A stretch of DNA of 6,555 bases from an uncultured Saprospiraceae bacterium (GCA_937930625.1 CALHBW010000396.1:1-6555), one strand, 5' to 3'; shown: positions 1 to 6,260, counted from the stretch's first letter. The notes: generated by a model not told the origin, from the sequence alone. Made by a program: numbers and translations.

Positions 1-1
1 G

Positions 2-286
2 AGATTGTACGGTACAGCAAAAACTTATCATCCGAGAGATACGCAATATCATCAATATATTTCATTATTTAGGGAAAATACAGGCGCGAGACAAATCATT
101 GAAATGGACATTGACTTGGTGCAAATGTCTTGTGGAATGGGTGTACCGCTAATGGATTTTAAGGAAGAAAGAACCTTGCTTGATGACTGGGCAGATAGTC
201 TGGGAAAAGAAGGTATTGAAACTTATTGGAAGAAGAAAAATACAGAGAGTATTGATGGTTTTGAAACGGAAATTCTTGGCGATTAG
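2..286 (+). CDS. Pyridoxamine 5'-phosphate oxidase family protein, C-terminal part (5' end outside window)
   Basis: The reading frame is open from the first complete codon (position 2) to the TAG at 284-286, so only about the last 94 residues are present and the true start lies upstream. The visible part begins RLYGTAKTYHPRD and continues with GARQIIEMDIDLVQMSCGMGVP and a DDWADSLGKEGIETYW segment. I recognise this series as the C-terminal half of small bacterial FMN-binding split-barrel proteins annotated as the pyridoxamine-5'-phosphate oxidase family, usually around 180 residues long. Members bind FMN or a related flavin and probably act on small cytoplasmic substrates. The name reflects fold, and true PNP oxidase activity is not implied. 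The FMN-binding N-terminal strands are outside the window and cannot be checked. The stop lies 47 bases before the next gene on the same strand, which fits co-transcription. The TTG at position 5 is an internal leucine codon and not a start. Confidence 0.85.
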   Translation, partial: RLYGTAKTYHPRDTQYHQYISLFRENTGARQIIEMDIDLVQMSCGMGVPLMDFKEERTLLDDWADSLGKEGIETYWKKKNTESIDGFETEILGD

Positions 287-333
287 ATGTTGCCATTCAT
301 ATAAAAAATCATTTTAAATTAAATTAATAACCA

Positions 334-1038
334 ATGAAAAATGAGATTCTATTAATCCCGGATAAAGCAGATATTGAACGAGATAATATCGCAAAAATTT
401 GGGAAGAAAACGGTGGTGAAGTCAAGCGAATCGGGAAATTTTGGGTGAAACCCGAAGTTGGAAATAAGAGAGTTTCCATTTATGGTTATGATAGTTTTTG
501 TTTGGTGCTTGCACAGGTTTTGGGTATTGAAATGATGATGCCCAAAGACGAAATTATCGCAATATTAGAAAAGAAGCATATCAAAAGAAATATTGAAATT
601 GTATCATTTGGAGATGTTGGAAATATTAATTTTCCGAAGTTTATCAAACCCGCGACACCAAAATTATTCAAAGCGGAAATATTTACATCAAAAGAAGTAT
701 TGGCTCAAAAAATAGATGATATTGAAGCTACGGAATTGCTCATTTGCTCTGACGTGATACGTGTAGAAAAGGAAGTCAGGTCGTTCATATTGAATCGTAA
801 AATACAAGATTTAGCGTTTTATGAAGGTGTCGGAGATGTCAATGAAGCAAGAACTTTCATCGAAGAATTTCTGGAAACCTGCGACCTCGAATTACCCAAA
901 ACATTCGTATTGGACATTGGTTTTAATGAGGATGATAAATGGTTTGTGATAGAATTTAATTCGAGTTGGGGTGCGGGGCTGAATTTTTGTGACCCGCAGA
1001 AAGTCATCCACTGTATTCGTGAAGCAGCAATCAATTGA
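334..1038 (+). CDS. ATP-grasp domain protein, R2K-clade/DUF4343-like
   Basis: This is a complete 234-residue protein with no signal peptide or membrane segment, so it is probably cytoplasmic. Several ATP-grasp features are visible. FPKFIKP at 100-106 supplies a nucleotide-binding lysine (K105), with K110 and K113 close by. VEKEVRSFI at 144-152 resembles the central strand bearing E147 and R149. FVLDIGF (D194) followed by WFVIEFNSSWGAG (E207, N209) is the acidic and asparagine Mg-ATP site. The short size and the motif set match the R2K clade (DUF4343-type) of ATP-grasp enzymes, known from comparative genomics and thought to ligate or modify proteins or peptides. The substrate here cannot be read from sequence. 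The ATG at 334 is preceded by an A/T-rich leader (attaataacc) and no Shine-Dalgarno, as is usual in Bacteroidota. The gene sits between the flavoprotein and the sulfurtransferase, with gaps of 47 and 17 bases. The fold assignment is fairly sure and the function is unknown. Confidence 0.75.
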   Translation: MKNEILLIPDKADIERDNIAKIWEENGGEVKRIGKFWVKPEVGNKRVSIYGYDSFCLVLAQVLGIEMMMPKDEIIAILEKKHIKRNIEIVSFGDVGNINFPKFIKPATPKLFKAEIFTSKEVLAQKIDDIEATELLICSDVIRVEKEVRSFILNRKIQDLAFYEGVGDVNEARTFIEEFLETCDLELPKTFVLDIGFNEDDKWFVIEFNSSWGAGLNFCDPQKVIHCIREAAIN

Positions 1039-1055
1039 AATAAAAATTATCAGTT

Positions 1056-1118
1056 ATGAAAACAATGACTTGCAAACAACTCGGCGGCATACACAACAAA
1101 TACAATAGTAAAAAATGA
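1056..1118 (+). pseudogene. Truncated DUF1059 gene start (20 codons), or a leader peptide, overlapping the sulfurtransferase start
   Basis: A 20-residue reading frame starts with ATG at 1056 and ends with TGA at 1116-1118. Its protein begins MKTMTCKQLGG, which I recognise as the conserved N-terminus of the small DUF1059 family (about 55-60 residues, cysteine in the MTCKQLGG motif). After the double glycine the sequence becomes IHNKYNSKK and stops, with only faint family likeness (N and K in place of D and K). The conserved remainder, with its helical FEEIAE and HG motifs, is absent from every frame downstream, because the sulfurtransferase starts at once. The stop overlaps that gene's ATG as ATGA (1115-1118), the arrangement typical of translational coupling. 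I infer a 3' deletion that joined the DUF1059 start to the next gene. A retained short leader that feeds ribosomes to the downstream gene is the alternative. Confidence 0.6.
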
Positions 1119-1951
1119 AGCAAGAAATAGTTTCGGTTAAATGGTTGAAAGACAATCTTTCCAAAGCGCATCTCGTACTATTGGATGCAAGTCCTGAGAG
1201 TACGGCAACGGGCAAGCTGTCTTCATTTTTGGGCTTGCATATTCCCAAGTCAAGGGTGTTTAATATCAAGGAAAATTTTACGAATAAAGCCAGTAATTTT
1301 CCAAACACCGTACCTAGTGCATCTCAATTTGAACAAGCCTGTCAAGCATTAGGCATCAATGCCGATTCAGAAATAATTGTGTATGATAATTTCGGAATTT
1401 ATACCGCTCCGCGAGTTTGGTGGCTATTCAAAATTATGGGACACGAAAATGTACGTGTCTTGGACGGAGGACTACCCGAATGGATAAATCAAGGCTATGA
1501 AACCATCCCAAAATCAGATTTGAAACAGGAATATGCCCGTGGAAATTTTAAAAGTAAATTGCAAGAAGCGTACATTATAAAATACGAAGACGTGCTGGAA
1601 AATATTGAAACCGATAAATTCCTTGTAGTCGATGCACGTCCCGAAGGTCGCTTCAACGGAACAGCTCCCGAACCAAGAAAGCACCTTAAAAGCGGCAGCA
1701 TCCCCAAGTCCATTAATATCCCTTACAAAACCTTATTGGAAAATGGAAAATTCAAAACCAAAGAAGAAATCCGCGAGATATTTGGCGAAAAGATAGACAA
1801 ACCGACGGAATTGGTATTTAGTTGCGGTTCAGGGATGACGGCTTGCATCGTTATGTTGGCAAGTGCGATGGCTTTTCAGGAGAGCGCGTATTTATACGAT
1901 GGTTCTTGGACAGAATATGCTGAATTGCAAAATTTGACTACCAGTTCATAG
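1115..1951 (+). CDS. sseA: 3-mercaptopyruvate sulfurtransferase (two-domain rhodanese)
   Basis: The 278-residue protein is a tandem-rhodanese enzyme of normal family length (E. coli SseA is about 280). It transfers sulfur from 3-mercaptopyruvate through a cysteine persulfide to thiol acceptors or cyanide. The N-terminal domain (about 1-145) has the VSVKWLKDNL opening, IIVYDNFGIYTAPRVWW (87-103) and the VLDGGLPEW motif (115-123). The C-terminal domain carries VVDARPEGRF (171-180) and the active-site loop CGSGMTA, with catalytic C237. CG[ST]G[VM]T marks mercaptopyruvate rather than thiosulfate specificity, since thiosulfate enzymes usually carry a basic residue in the loop (CRxGVT). R179 and R188 sit where SseA-type enzymes bind the substrate carboxylate. 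The ending YDGSWTEYA (261-269) is also typical. There is no signal peptide, so it is cytoplasmic. The ATG follows an A-run and overlaps the stop of the DUF1059 remnant. The last codons and the TAG lie inside a GTTCATA tandem repeat. Confidence 0.93.
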   Translation: MKQEIVSVKWLKDNLSKAHLVLLDASPESTATGKLSSFLGLHIPKSRVFNIKENFTNKASNFPNTVPSASQFEQACQALGINADSEIIVYDNFGIYTAPRVWWLFKIMGHENVRVLDGGLPEWINQGYETIPKSDLKQEYARGNFKSKLQEAYIIKYEDVLENIETDKFLVVDARPEGRFNGTAPEPRKHLKSGSIPKSINIPYKTLLENGKFKTKEEIREIFGEKIDKPTELVFSCGSGMTACIVMLASAMAFQESAYLYDGSWTEYAELQNLTTSS

Positions 1952-1964
1952 TTCATAGTTATCA
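1944..1964 (+). repeat. Short heptamer tandem repeat across the sulfurtransferase stop codon
   Basis: Two exact copies of GTTCATA (1944-1950, 1951-1957) are followed by a degenerate third copy, GTTATCA (1958-1964). The repeat supplies the last serine codon and the TAG of the sulfurtransferase gene, so the exact C-terminus may have been set by repeat expansion. It is too short to assign to a named family. Confidence 0.55.
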
Positions 1965-1987
1965 CAATCACTTGGATTTTACCTAAA

Positions 1988-2143
1988 GGCTATCCGTCTA
2001 ACTTTGCCTAACTCAAGTTGCCGGGCGTACTCGTCTGACGAAGGTTTTTGTGAAATGTCGTGATTTGTCTCATAAAATATTCGCACTGAATAAAAGGATT
2101 CGTCTGACGAGTATTCGCTTTAGGCAAACTTAAACGGGTAGCC
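1988..2143. repeat. Long imperfect inverted repeat filling the gap before the 3-hydroxyacyl-CoA dehydrogenase
   Basis: The 292-base gap (1952-2243) has no convincing gene. Its main content is a nested inverted repeat. The outer arms are 1988-2011 (ggctatccgtctaactttgc onward) and 2120-2143, matching at 21 of 24 positions. The inner arms are 2028-2042 (tactcgtctgacgaa) and 2099-2113 (ttcgtctgacgagta), matching at 14 of 15 with only the centre base mispaired, and a TTTT/AAAA pair lies just inside. The unpaired stretch between outer and inner arms is longer on the left (16 bases) than on the right (6). The TCGTCTGACGA core is itself nearly self-complementary. The 156-bp size and non-coding content suggest a dispersed MITE-like or REP-like element. 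A leader or terminator hairpin between the flanking genes is also possible. No U-tract follows, so it is not a classical terminator. Confidence 0.65.
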
Positions 2144-2243
2144 ACAATGTTCAATGTTTCTTGTCAATACGTGTTTTCTTCAAAATAGAAAATAGTATTT
2201 TGGCGATTCGGTACTTAAATATTTCACTAATGTTCTGTGTTAA

Positions 2244-3410
2244 ATGCTAAATGATATGAAAATCGGAATAGTAGGTTCGGGAGCGATGGGTAGCGGAATC
2301 GCCCAAGTCGCATCCACAGCAGGTCACGAAGTTATCCTCTCCGACACACGCGAGGCAGCCTTAGAGACTTCTAAAAACAAACTCCAAAAAATCATGAATC
2401 GCCTTATCGAAAAGAGTAGGGTAGAGGCGGACGAAGCGCAAGCCATTCAAGGTAGAATCCAATACACGACAGATAATGCAGACATGGCATCCTGCGGTTT
2501 GGTGATTGAAGCGATTGTAGAAAATTTGGATGTTAAAAAACAGGTTTTCAAACAATTAGAAAGTATTGTTTCGGAAGATGCGATGCTGGCGTCTAATACT
2601 TCTTCCTTGTCCATTGCTTCGATTGCGGCGGCATGTGAACACCCCGAACGCGTACTGGGCATTCACTTTTTTAACCCTGCGCCATTGATGAAATTAGTAG
2701 AGATTATTCCTGCTATACAAAGCGACCCGAAGGTAGTCGAAACGGCACGTCAACTCATCAACAATTGGGGGAAAACGACGGTACTTGCGAAAGACACACC
2801 CGGCTTTATCGTCAACCGCGTAGCACGACCTTTTTACGGTGAAGCTTTGCGGATTTACGAAGAAGGTATCGCTGATTTTGCGACAATTGATTGGGCAATG
2901 AAAGACTTTGGCGCCTTCCGTATGGGCCCCTTTCAGTTGATGGATTACATTGGAAACGACATCAATTTTACCGTAACAGAAACCGTATTCAAAGCCTTTT
3001 GGTACGACCCGCGTTACAAACCTGCTTTTACCCAAAAACGCCTGTCTGAAGCGGGATATTTGGGCAGAAAAACAGGCAAAGGCTACTACGATTACAGCCC
3101 TGAAGCCATGCCTCCCGCCCATACAGGAGATACTAAGTTGGGCATAAAAATCGTTAACCGGGTAGTGGCTATGCTCATCAATGAAGCTGCTGACGCGCTC
3201 TATCTCAATATCGCTTCCCGTGATGATATTGACCTCGCGATGACTCGCGGCGTCAACTACCCAAAGGGCTTGCTCCAATGGGCAGATGAAATCGGCATCG
3301 AAGAATGTGTAGCACGAATGGACGCACTTTATCACGAATATTTGGAAGACCGATACCGATGCAGTCCATTATTAAGACGGATGGCAAGAGATGGCGCGAC
3401 TTTTTATTAG
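2244..3410 (+). CDS. 3-hydroxyacyl-CoA dehydrogenase (PaaH/3-hydroxybutyryl-CoA dehydrogenase-like)
   Basis: The 388-residue protein catalyses NAD-dependent oxidation of a 3-hydroxyacyl-CoA to the 3-ketoacyl-CoA, in fatty acid beta-oxidation, phenylacetate breakdown or butyrate metabolism. The Rossmann domain begins with IGIVGSGAMGSG (7-18), and D34 at the end of strand 2 favours NAD over NADP. The catalytic set is complete and spaced as in the human enzyme: S120 in SNTSS, H141 in GIHFFNP, E153 in KLVEII and N191 in PGFIVNR. The first C-terminal helical domain runs to GRKTGKGYYDY (274-284). A second one follows (about 297-388), ending RYRCSPLLRRMARDGATFY, the typical PaaH/PaaC tail. The length lies between the 280-residue one-domain HBD type and the roughly 500-residue PaaH type. 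ATG 2244 is used here; ATG 2256, four codons in, immediately precedes KIGIVGSG and is an equally possible start. The gene stands alone, flanked by repeat-filled gaps. Confidence 0.93.
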   Translation: MLNDMKIGIVGSGAMGSGIAQVASTAGHEVILSDTREAALETSKNKLQKIMNRLIEKSRVEADEAQAIQGRIQYTTDNADMASCGLVIEAIVENLDVKKQVFKQLESIVSEDAMLASNTSSLSIASIAAACEHPERVLGIHFFNPAPLMKLVEIIPAIQSDPKVVETARQLINNWGKTTVLAKDTPGFIVNRVARPFYGEALRIYEEGIADFATIDWAMKDFGAFRMGPFQLMDYIGNDINFTVTETVFKAFWYDPRYKPAFTQKRLSEAGYLGRKTGKGYYDYSPEAMPPAHTGDTKLGIKIVNRVVAMLINEAADALYLNIASRDDIDLAMTRGVNYPKGLLQWADEIGIEECVARMDALYHEYLEDRYRCSPLLRRMARDGATFY

Positions 3411-3423
3411 GGAGCAAATTAGA

Positions 3424-3569
3424 AATGAAAATTAGAAATGAAAATGAAAATGAAAATAGAAATATTCGCTGTAATAATGCTTGCATAACAAAAGTCATTT
3501 TTCATTTTCATTTCTAATTTTCATTGATATTTTCATTTTCATTTTCATTTTCATTTCTGAATTTTCATT
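3424..3569. repeat. GAAAAT/ATTTTC low-complexity inverted repeat
   Basis: The gap after the dehydrogenase is mostly a GAAAAT/GAAATGAAAATTA low-complexity repeat present in both orientations. The left arm 3424-3457 can pair with 3535-3569 over 34 base pairs with one bulged base (3559). Alternatively, its first 27 bases (3424-3450) pair perfectly with 3499-3525. The left arm can therefore form two mutually exclusive hairpins. The non-repetitive loop (about 3461-3498) contains nothing recognisable. Such AT-rich simple repeats are common between genes in Bacteroidota and cyanobacteria. The right arm read in one frame gives an artificial Phe/Ile-rich peptide, which has no coding value. Confidence 0.8.
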
Positions 3570-3585
3570 ACAATTGTTTACCACC

Positions 3586-4080
3586 ATGAAGAAATACATC
3601 GTTTACTTACTTCCTGTTTTGCTTGTTTTGACGGGTTGGCAATTTCGCCAACCTCACGCAAAAGACATTGCGCCTTTAGCGGCTATTTCCATTCCAAATT
3701 ATGAAAAAACAATCACCGAAAAAGGCATGTTGAAATTTGAAAGTGAAGATGCACTGCTCTATATCAAACCTGCGGTCAAAGCCTTTCAAGGCAGCCACGA
3801 CCCGCGTATTTGTTGGCAGGGAAGCGGTTATGAATTTACCAAAATCAAAAAAATAACTGTTGACGAAATACAATTATATACGGCTCTGCTCACCAAAGGT
3901 AGAGATACACTTCACACGGCTTGGTGGTTTGATAATGGCGAACTGAAAACCATCAACGAATGGGAATGGCGTTGGACGACACTTTCCGGCAAATCAGGAT
4001 TCAAATTGGTCAATGTAACGACAGACAAAGAAGAAGACCTGCCAAAAATTATCAAAGAAATACTTGCCACAAACCTGTAA
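3586..4080 (+). CDS. EpsI-like exosortase-associated protein (predicted), N-terminal membrane anchor
   Basis: With the ATG at 3586 (leader tttaccacc) the protein has 164 residues. It begins MKKYIVYLLPVLLVLTGW, a positively charged start plus one hydrophobic segment (about 4-19), so it is membrane-anchored or exported with the rest in the periplasm. The key feature is HDPRICWQGSGY at 71-82. Its H-x-P-x-x-C-x-x-G-x-G-aromatic spacing equals the HSPxxCLPGxGW signature of EpsI/DUF3485 proteins, which accompany exosortases in protein-sorting and exopolysaccharide loci. A later segment, TAWWFDNGEL (111-120) then WEWRW (126-130) and FKLVNVT (139-145), follows the order of the EpsI strand-helix-strand end. 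The role is thus inferred as a helper of an exosortase of the Bacteroidota types, but no exosortase lies in the window. A longer frame reaching back to a TTG at 3481 crosses the GAAAAT repeat and is rejected. Being a gene is nearly certain; the family is a moderate-confidence call. Confidence 0.6.
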   Translation: MKKYIVYLLPVLLVLTGWQFRQPHAKDIAPLAAISIPNYEKTITEKGMLKFESEDALLYIKPAVKAFQGSHDPRICWQGSGYEFTKIKKITVDEIQLYTALLTKGRDTLHTAWWFDNGELKTINEWEWRWTTLSGKSGFKLVNVTTDKEEDLPKIIKEILATNL

Positions 4081-4100
4081 TTTTTGAACAAGTCAAAACT

Positions 4101-4132
4101 CCCTCTCCTGTAAGAAGAAGGCTGAGGTGAGG
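4101..4132. repeat. Degenerate copy of a CCCTCTCC…GGTGAGG-type dispersed intergenic repeat
   Basis: The gap 4081-4283 contains ccctctcctg followed by gaagaaggctgaggtgagg. This resembles the widespread intergenic palindrome of the form CCCTCTCC-loop-GGAGAGGG-CTGGGGTGAGG seen in many bacterial genomes, including Bacteroidota. Here the right arm has decayed, so little of the stem can pair. The assignment is from memory of the pattern only. The rest of the gap is AT-rich, with a 6-bp hairpin (4178-4183 with 4189-4194) and repeated TTGGAATTT (4222-4230, 4243-4251). I see no gene in it. Confidence 0.4.
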
Positions 4133-4283
4133 TTCACACACCAAAACAATTACCTTTTGCATCTTTAAAGGTATATAATTGGATAAATTCCAATAAAATA
4201 TCACTTAAAAACACGTTAGAATTGGAATTTGGATTTTGTTTTTTGGAATTTTCATCTGTCCACATCGAAGTAAATTTACCAAC

Positions 4284-6074
4284 ATGAAAAAATTAACATT
4301 ATTCACTATGTTTTTGGCAGTTATCCTATGGTTCGCTGCCTGTAAATCTGCCGACCAAGCAACTGCCGACAGCAGCAAGGATTATGTTACATTAGAGGAA
4401 GTCACCGTAGCATCTTCAAAAGAATCCCGCAGCAGACCCGCGATGAACACCCGTAGTGCAAAAAGCAGAGCCGCAGAACGTCCGATGCCATCACCACCAC
4501 CACCTCGTGTCGCTACCTCAACTACTACGACAACAAGTTCAGGTCATATTGATTTGGCAGATGATTTAGTATTAGAAGCCCCACGTACTGCTGAACCACC
4601 ACCGCCACCATCAGTTAAAGCTGAGGAGAGTATTATTGAGATGGAACATTCAATCGTCGAAACTTATGAATTAGCGACTTCAGAAAAGGCATCTAAAAGT
4701 AGAAAGAAAACCCGCGACTCAAAGCCCGAACCCCTCCCCAAAGCCCGCCAACTCACCGCCGGAGAAGTCAATGATTTCAGCAAGTGGGATTTATGGACAG
4801 ACATCTCGCAGGAAGACCTCGCCGAACACGCCGAGCGTTGGTCAATGCTACCCGAAAAACGCTATGCCGTACAAGTCATCACCCAAGAGGGCGCACCCCT
4901 TACCAATACCCCTGTCGAACTCCAAACCAAAACGGGCTACGTACTCTGGAAAGCCAAAACAGACAATACAGGCAAGGCGGAATTATGGAATAAAATGTTT
5001 GATAAAACCGATGCTGCTGCACACAAAATTGTGGTCAAACACAAAGGTTCATCTTACGACCTCAAAGGCGTCAGTATCTTCCAAGAAGGTATCAATACCA
5101 TCCAAATTCCGGTAACTTGTAAGGCTGCCAAATCGCAGGTCGATATTGCATTCGTAGTAGATGCAACGGGTTCGATGGGCGACGAAATCACCTATCTAAA
5201 AGCTGAATTGAATGATGTAATTGGGCGTGTAAAAGATGAAATGCCTGACACACGCGTCAATCTTGGCAGCGTATTTTACCGCGATACAGGCGATAAATAT
5301 TTAACCCGAAAAAGCGATTTTTCGACTGATATTTCCAAGACCATTGATTTTATTATAAAACAAAATGCAGATGGCGGCGGCGATTATCCCGAAGCGGTAG
5401 AAGATGCCTTGGATGTCGCATTGAATGAATTGAATTGGAGTGATGAAAGTACAAGTCGATTGATGTTTTTGGTCTTGGATGCCCCGCCGAGTACCTCCGA
5501 AGAAGTCAATAAAAAGATGGCTGCGCTTACTCAAAAAGCAGCCGAAAAAGGCGTCCGCATCATCCCTGTGGCGTGTTCGGGTATTCGTAAGGGAACGGAA
5601 TATCTCATGCGCGCAATGGCACTTGCGACCAACGGCACATACACCTTCCTAACCGACCATAGCGGTATTGGCGGTTCTCATATTGAGCCGACTACGGATG
5701 ATTATAAAGTCGAATTATTGAATGATTTATTGGTGCGTGTCATCACACAATTTAGCGAAATCCCTGACTGCGATGAGCGTTACGACGATGTGATTGACGA
5801 CATCATCAACGGGCAAGGCAATCAACAAATCGTCTGGGAATATTATCCCAATCCGACCAAAGGAGAATTCACCGTTAGTTCAGACGAAAATATCCAAGAG
5901 GTCTTCGTCACCGACCTCAACGGCAAGCTCCTGATGCGACGCACAGGCAATGGTCGTACTGCCGAAAAAATCCAACTCAATATTGGTGATTTTCCTTCCG
6001 GCGTGTATGTCGTGAAGTGTCATTTTGATAATGATAAATGGGAAAGTGGGCGAGTTGTATTGGTGAGAAGGTAA
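4284..6074 (+). CDS. Surface von Willebrand factor A domain protein with T9SS C-terminal sorting domain
   Basis: From ATG 4284 the protein has 596 residues. It opens with MKKLTLFTMFLAVILWFAAC, a signal peptide ending in a lipobox-like FAAC with C20. A low-complexity Ser/Thr/Pro linker follows, with SPPPPR near 70-75 and EPPPPPS near 104-110. A conserved LTAGEVNDFSKWDLW segment (157-171) precedes an Ig-like or carboxypeptidase-regulatory-like region (about 192-280). The VWA domain (about 286-490) has an intact MIDAS, D293-A-T295-G-S297, plus GGGDYPEAVEDAL (364-376) and LDAPP (398-402), so metal-dependent ligand binding is plausible. The end (about 515-596) is a type A T9SS sorting domain: YYPNPTKGEF (520-529), VFVTDLNGKLL, FPSGVYVVK (570-578) and a basic final RR. 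The likely role is binding or adhesion at the outer surface; the ligand is unknown. An upstream in-frame ATG (4236) would put 16 residues before the signal peptide and is rejected. It is probably a single-gene unit ended by the hairpins after 6074. Confidence 0.9.
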   Translation: MKKLTLFTMFLAVILWFAACKSADQATADSSKDYVTLEEVTVASSKESRSRPAMNTRSAKSRAAERPMPSPPPPRVATSTTTTTSSGHIDLADDLVLEAPRTAEPPPPPSVKAEESIIEMEHSIVETYELATSEKASKSRKKTRDSKPEPLPKARQLTAGEVNDFSKWDLWTDISQEDLAEHAERWSMLPEKRYAVQVITQEGAPLTNTPVELQTKTGYVLWKAKTDNTGKAELWNKMFDKTDAAAHKIVVKHKGSSYDLKGVSIFQEGINTIQIPVTCKAAKSQVDIAFVVDATGSMGDEITYLKAELNDVIGRVKDEMPDTRVNLGSVFYRDTGDKYLTRKSDFSTDISKTIDFIIKQNADGGGDYPEAVEDALDVALNELNWSDESTSRLMFLVLDAPPSTSEEVNKKMAALTQKAAEKGVRIIPVACSGIRKGTEYLMRAMALATNGTYTFLTDHSGIGGSHIEPTTDDYKVELLNDLLVRVITQFSEIPDCDERYDDVIDDIINGQGNQQIVWEYYPNPTKGEFTVSSDENIQEVFVTDLNGKLLMRRTGNGRTAEKIQLNIGDFPSGVYVVKCHFDNDKWESGRVVLVRR

Positions 6075-6078
6075 GTAG

Positions 6079-6142
6079 TATTTCTATCAAATATTTGTAG
6101 GGACAAGGCATGCCTTGTCCCTACAAATAATTGATAGAAATA
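6079..6142. repeat. Nearly perfect 64-bp palindrome with gtagggacaaggca core
   Basis: The two halves meet at 6110/6111 (centre ggcatgcc, no loop). Thirty-one of 32 base pairs match, the only mismatch being 6091/6130. The GTAGGGACAAGGCA/TGCCTTGTCCCTAC core resembles the GTAGGGGC-type dispersed palindromes found in many bacterial intergenic regions. The palindrome begins five bases after the VWA gene's TAA. As RNA it would be a very stable hairpin capping the 3' end. No U-run follows it directly, so termination itself is more likely at the next hairpin. Confidence 0.85.
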
Positions 6143-6187
6143 AAAAAGGCGTAGACAAATTCATGAATTTGCTCTACGCCTTCTTTT
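6143..6187. terminator. Rho-independent-type terminator, probably bidirectional
   Basis: GGCGTAGA (6148-6155) pairs with TCTACGCC (6173-6180), and CAAATTC (6156-6162) with GAATTTG (6165-6171). There is one bulged C at 6172 and a two-base loop, and AA/TT pairs extend the base. The stem is followed by ttctttt on the + strand. An A-run precedes it, which reads as a U-run on the - strand, so it could stop transcription from either side. It most likely ends the VWA gene transcript. Confidence 0.8.
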
Positions 6188-6260
6188 GTATGTAATGTGT
6201 TTTAAAAAATTATAGAATAAACCCTGTCAGCCGAGTGGACTTTCCGAAAATCTAAAAATC

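Noticed and set aside
1988..2143. CRISPR-like or att-site reading of the two CGTCTGACGA copies
   Set aside because: There are only two copies, in inverted orientation within a larger hairpin, and no cas gene, integrase or regular spacing is present.
2193..2202. TAGTATTTTG as a -7 box for the dehydrogenase gene
   Set aside because: It fits TAnnTTTG only with a spacing error, and no properly placed TTTG -33 element is visible.
2694..3335. 213-codon open frame on the - strand inside the dehydrogenase gene
   Set aside because: It is fully antisense to a gene with complete catalytic motifs. The translation has no recognisable domain and an unlikely composition.
3481..3585. In-frame N-terminal extension of the EpsI-like protein from a TTG at 3481
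   Set aside because: The extra 35 residues are a Phe/Ile/Ser-rich translation of the ATTTTC repeat. The ATG at 3586 starts a normal charged-then-hydrophobic signal segment.
4156..4181. Possible Bacteroidota promoter (TTTG at 4156-4159, TATAATTG at 4174-4181) before the VWA gene
   Set aside because: The TATAATTG box is close to TAnnTTTG, but the 14-base spacing is shorter than the roughly 19 usual for this class, and the region is AT-rich enough for chance matches.
4236..4283. Earlier ATG giving 16 more residues to the VWA protein
   Set aside because: It would place a Cys/His-containing stretch before a textbook signal peptide, and it overlaps low-complexity TTGGAATTT repeats. ATG 4284 gives MKK plus a hydrophobic core and lipobox.
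4771..5115. 114-codon and 69-codon + strand frames inside the VWA gene
   Set aside because: They are out-of-frame shadows of the linker and Ig-like region, rich in Pro/Arg/Lys/Ser, without start context or domain.
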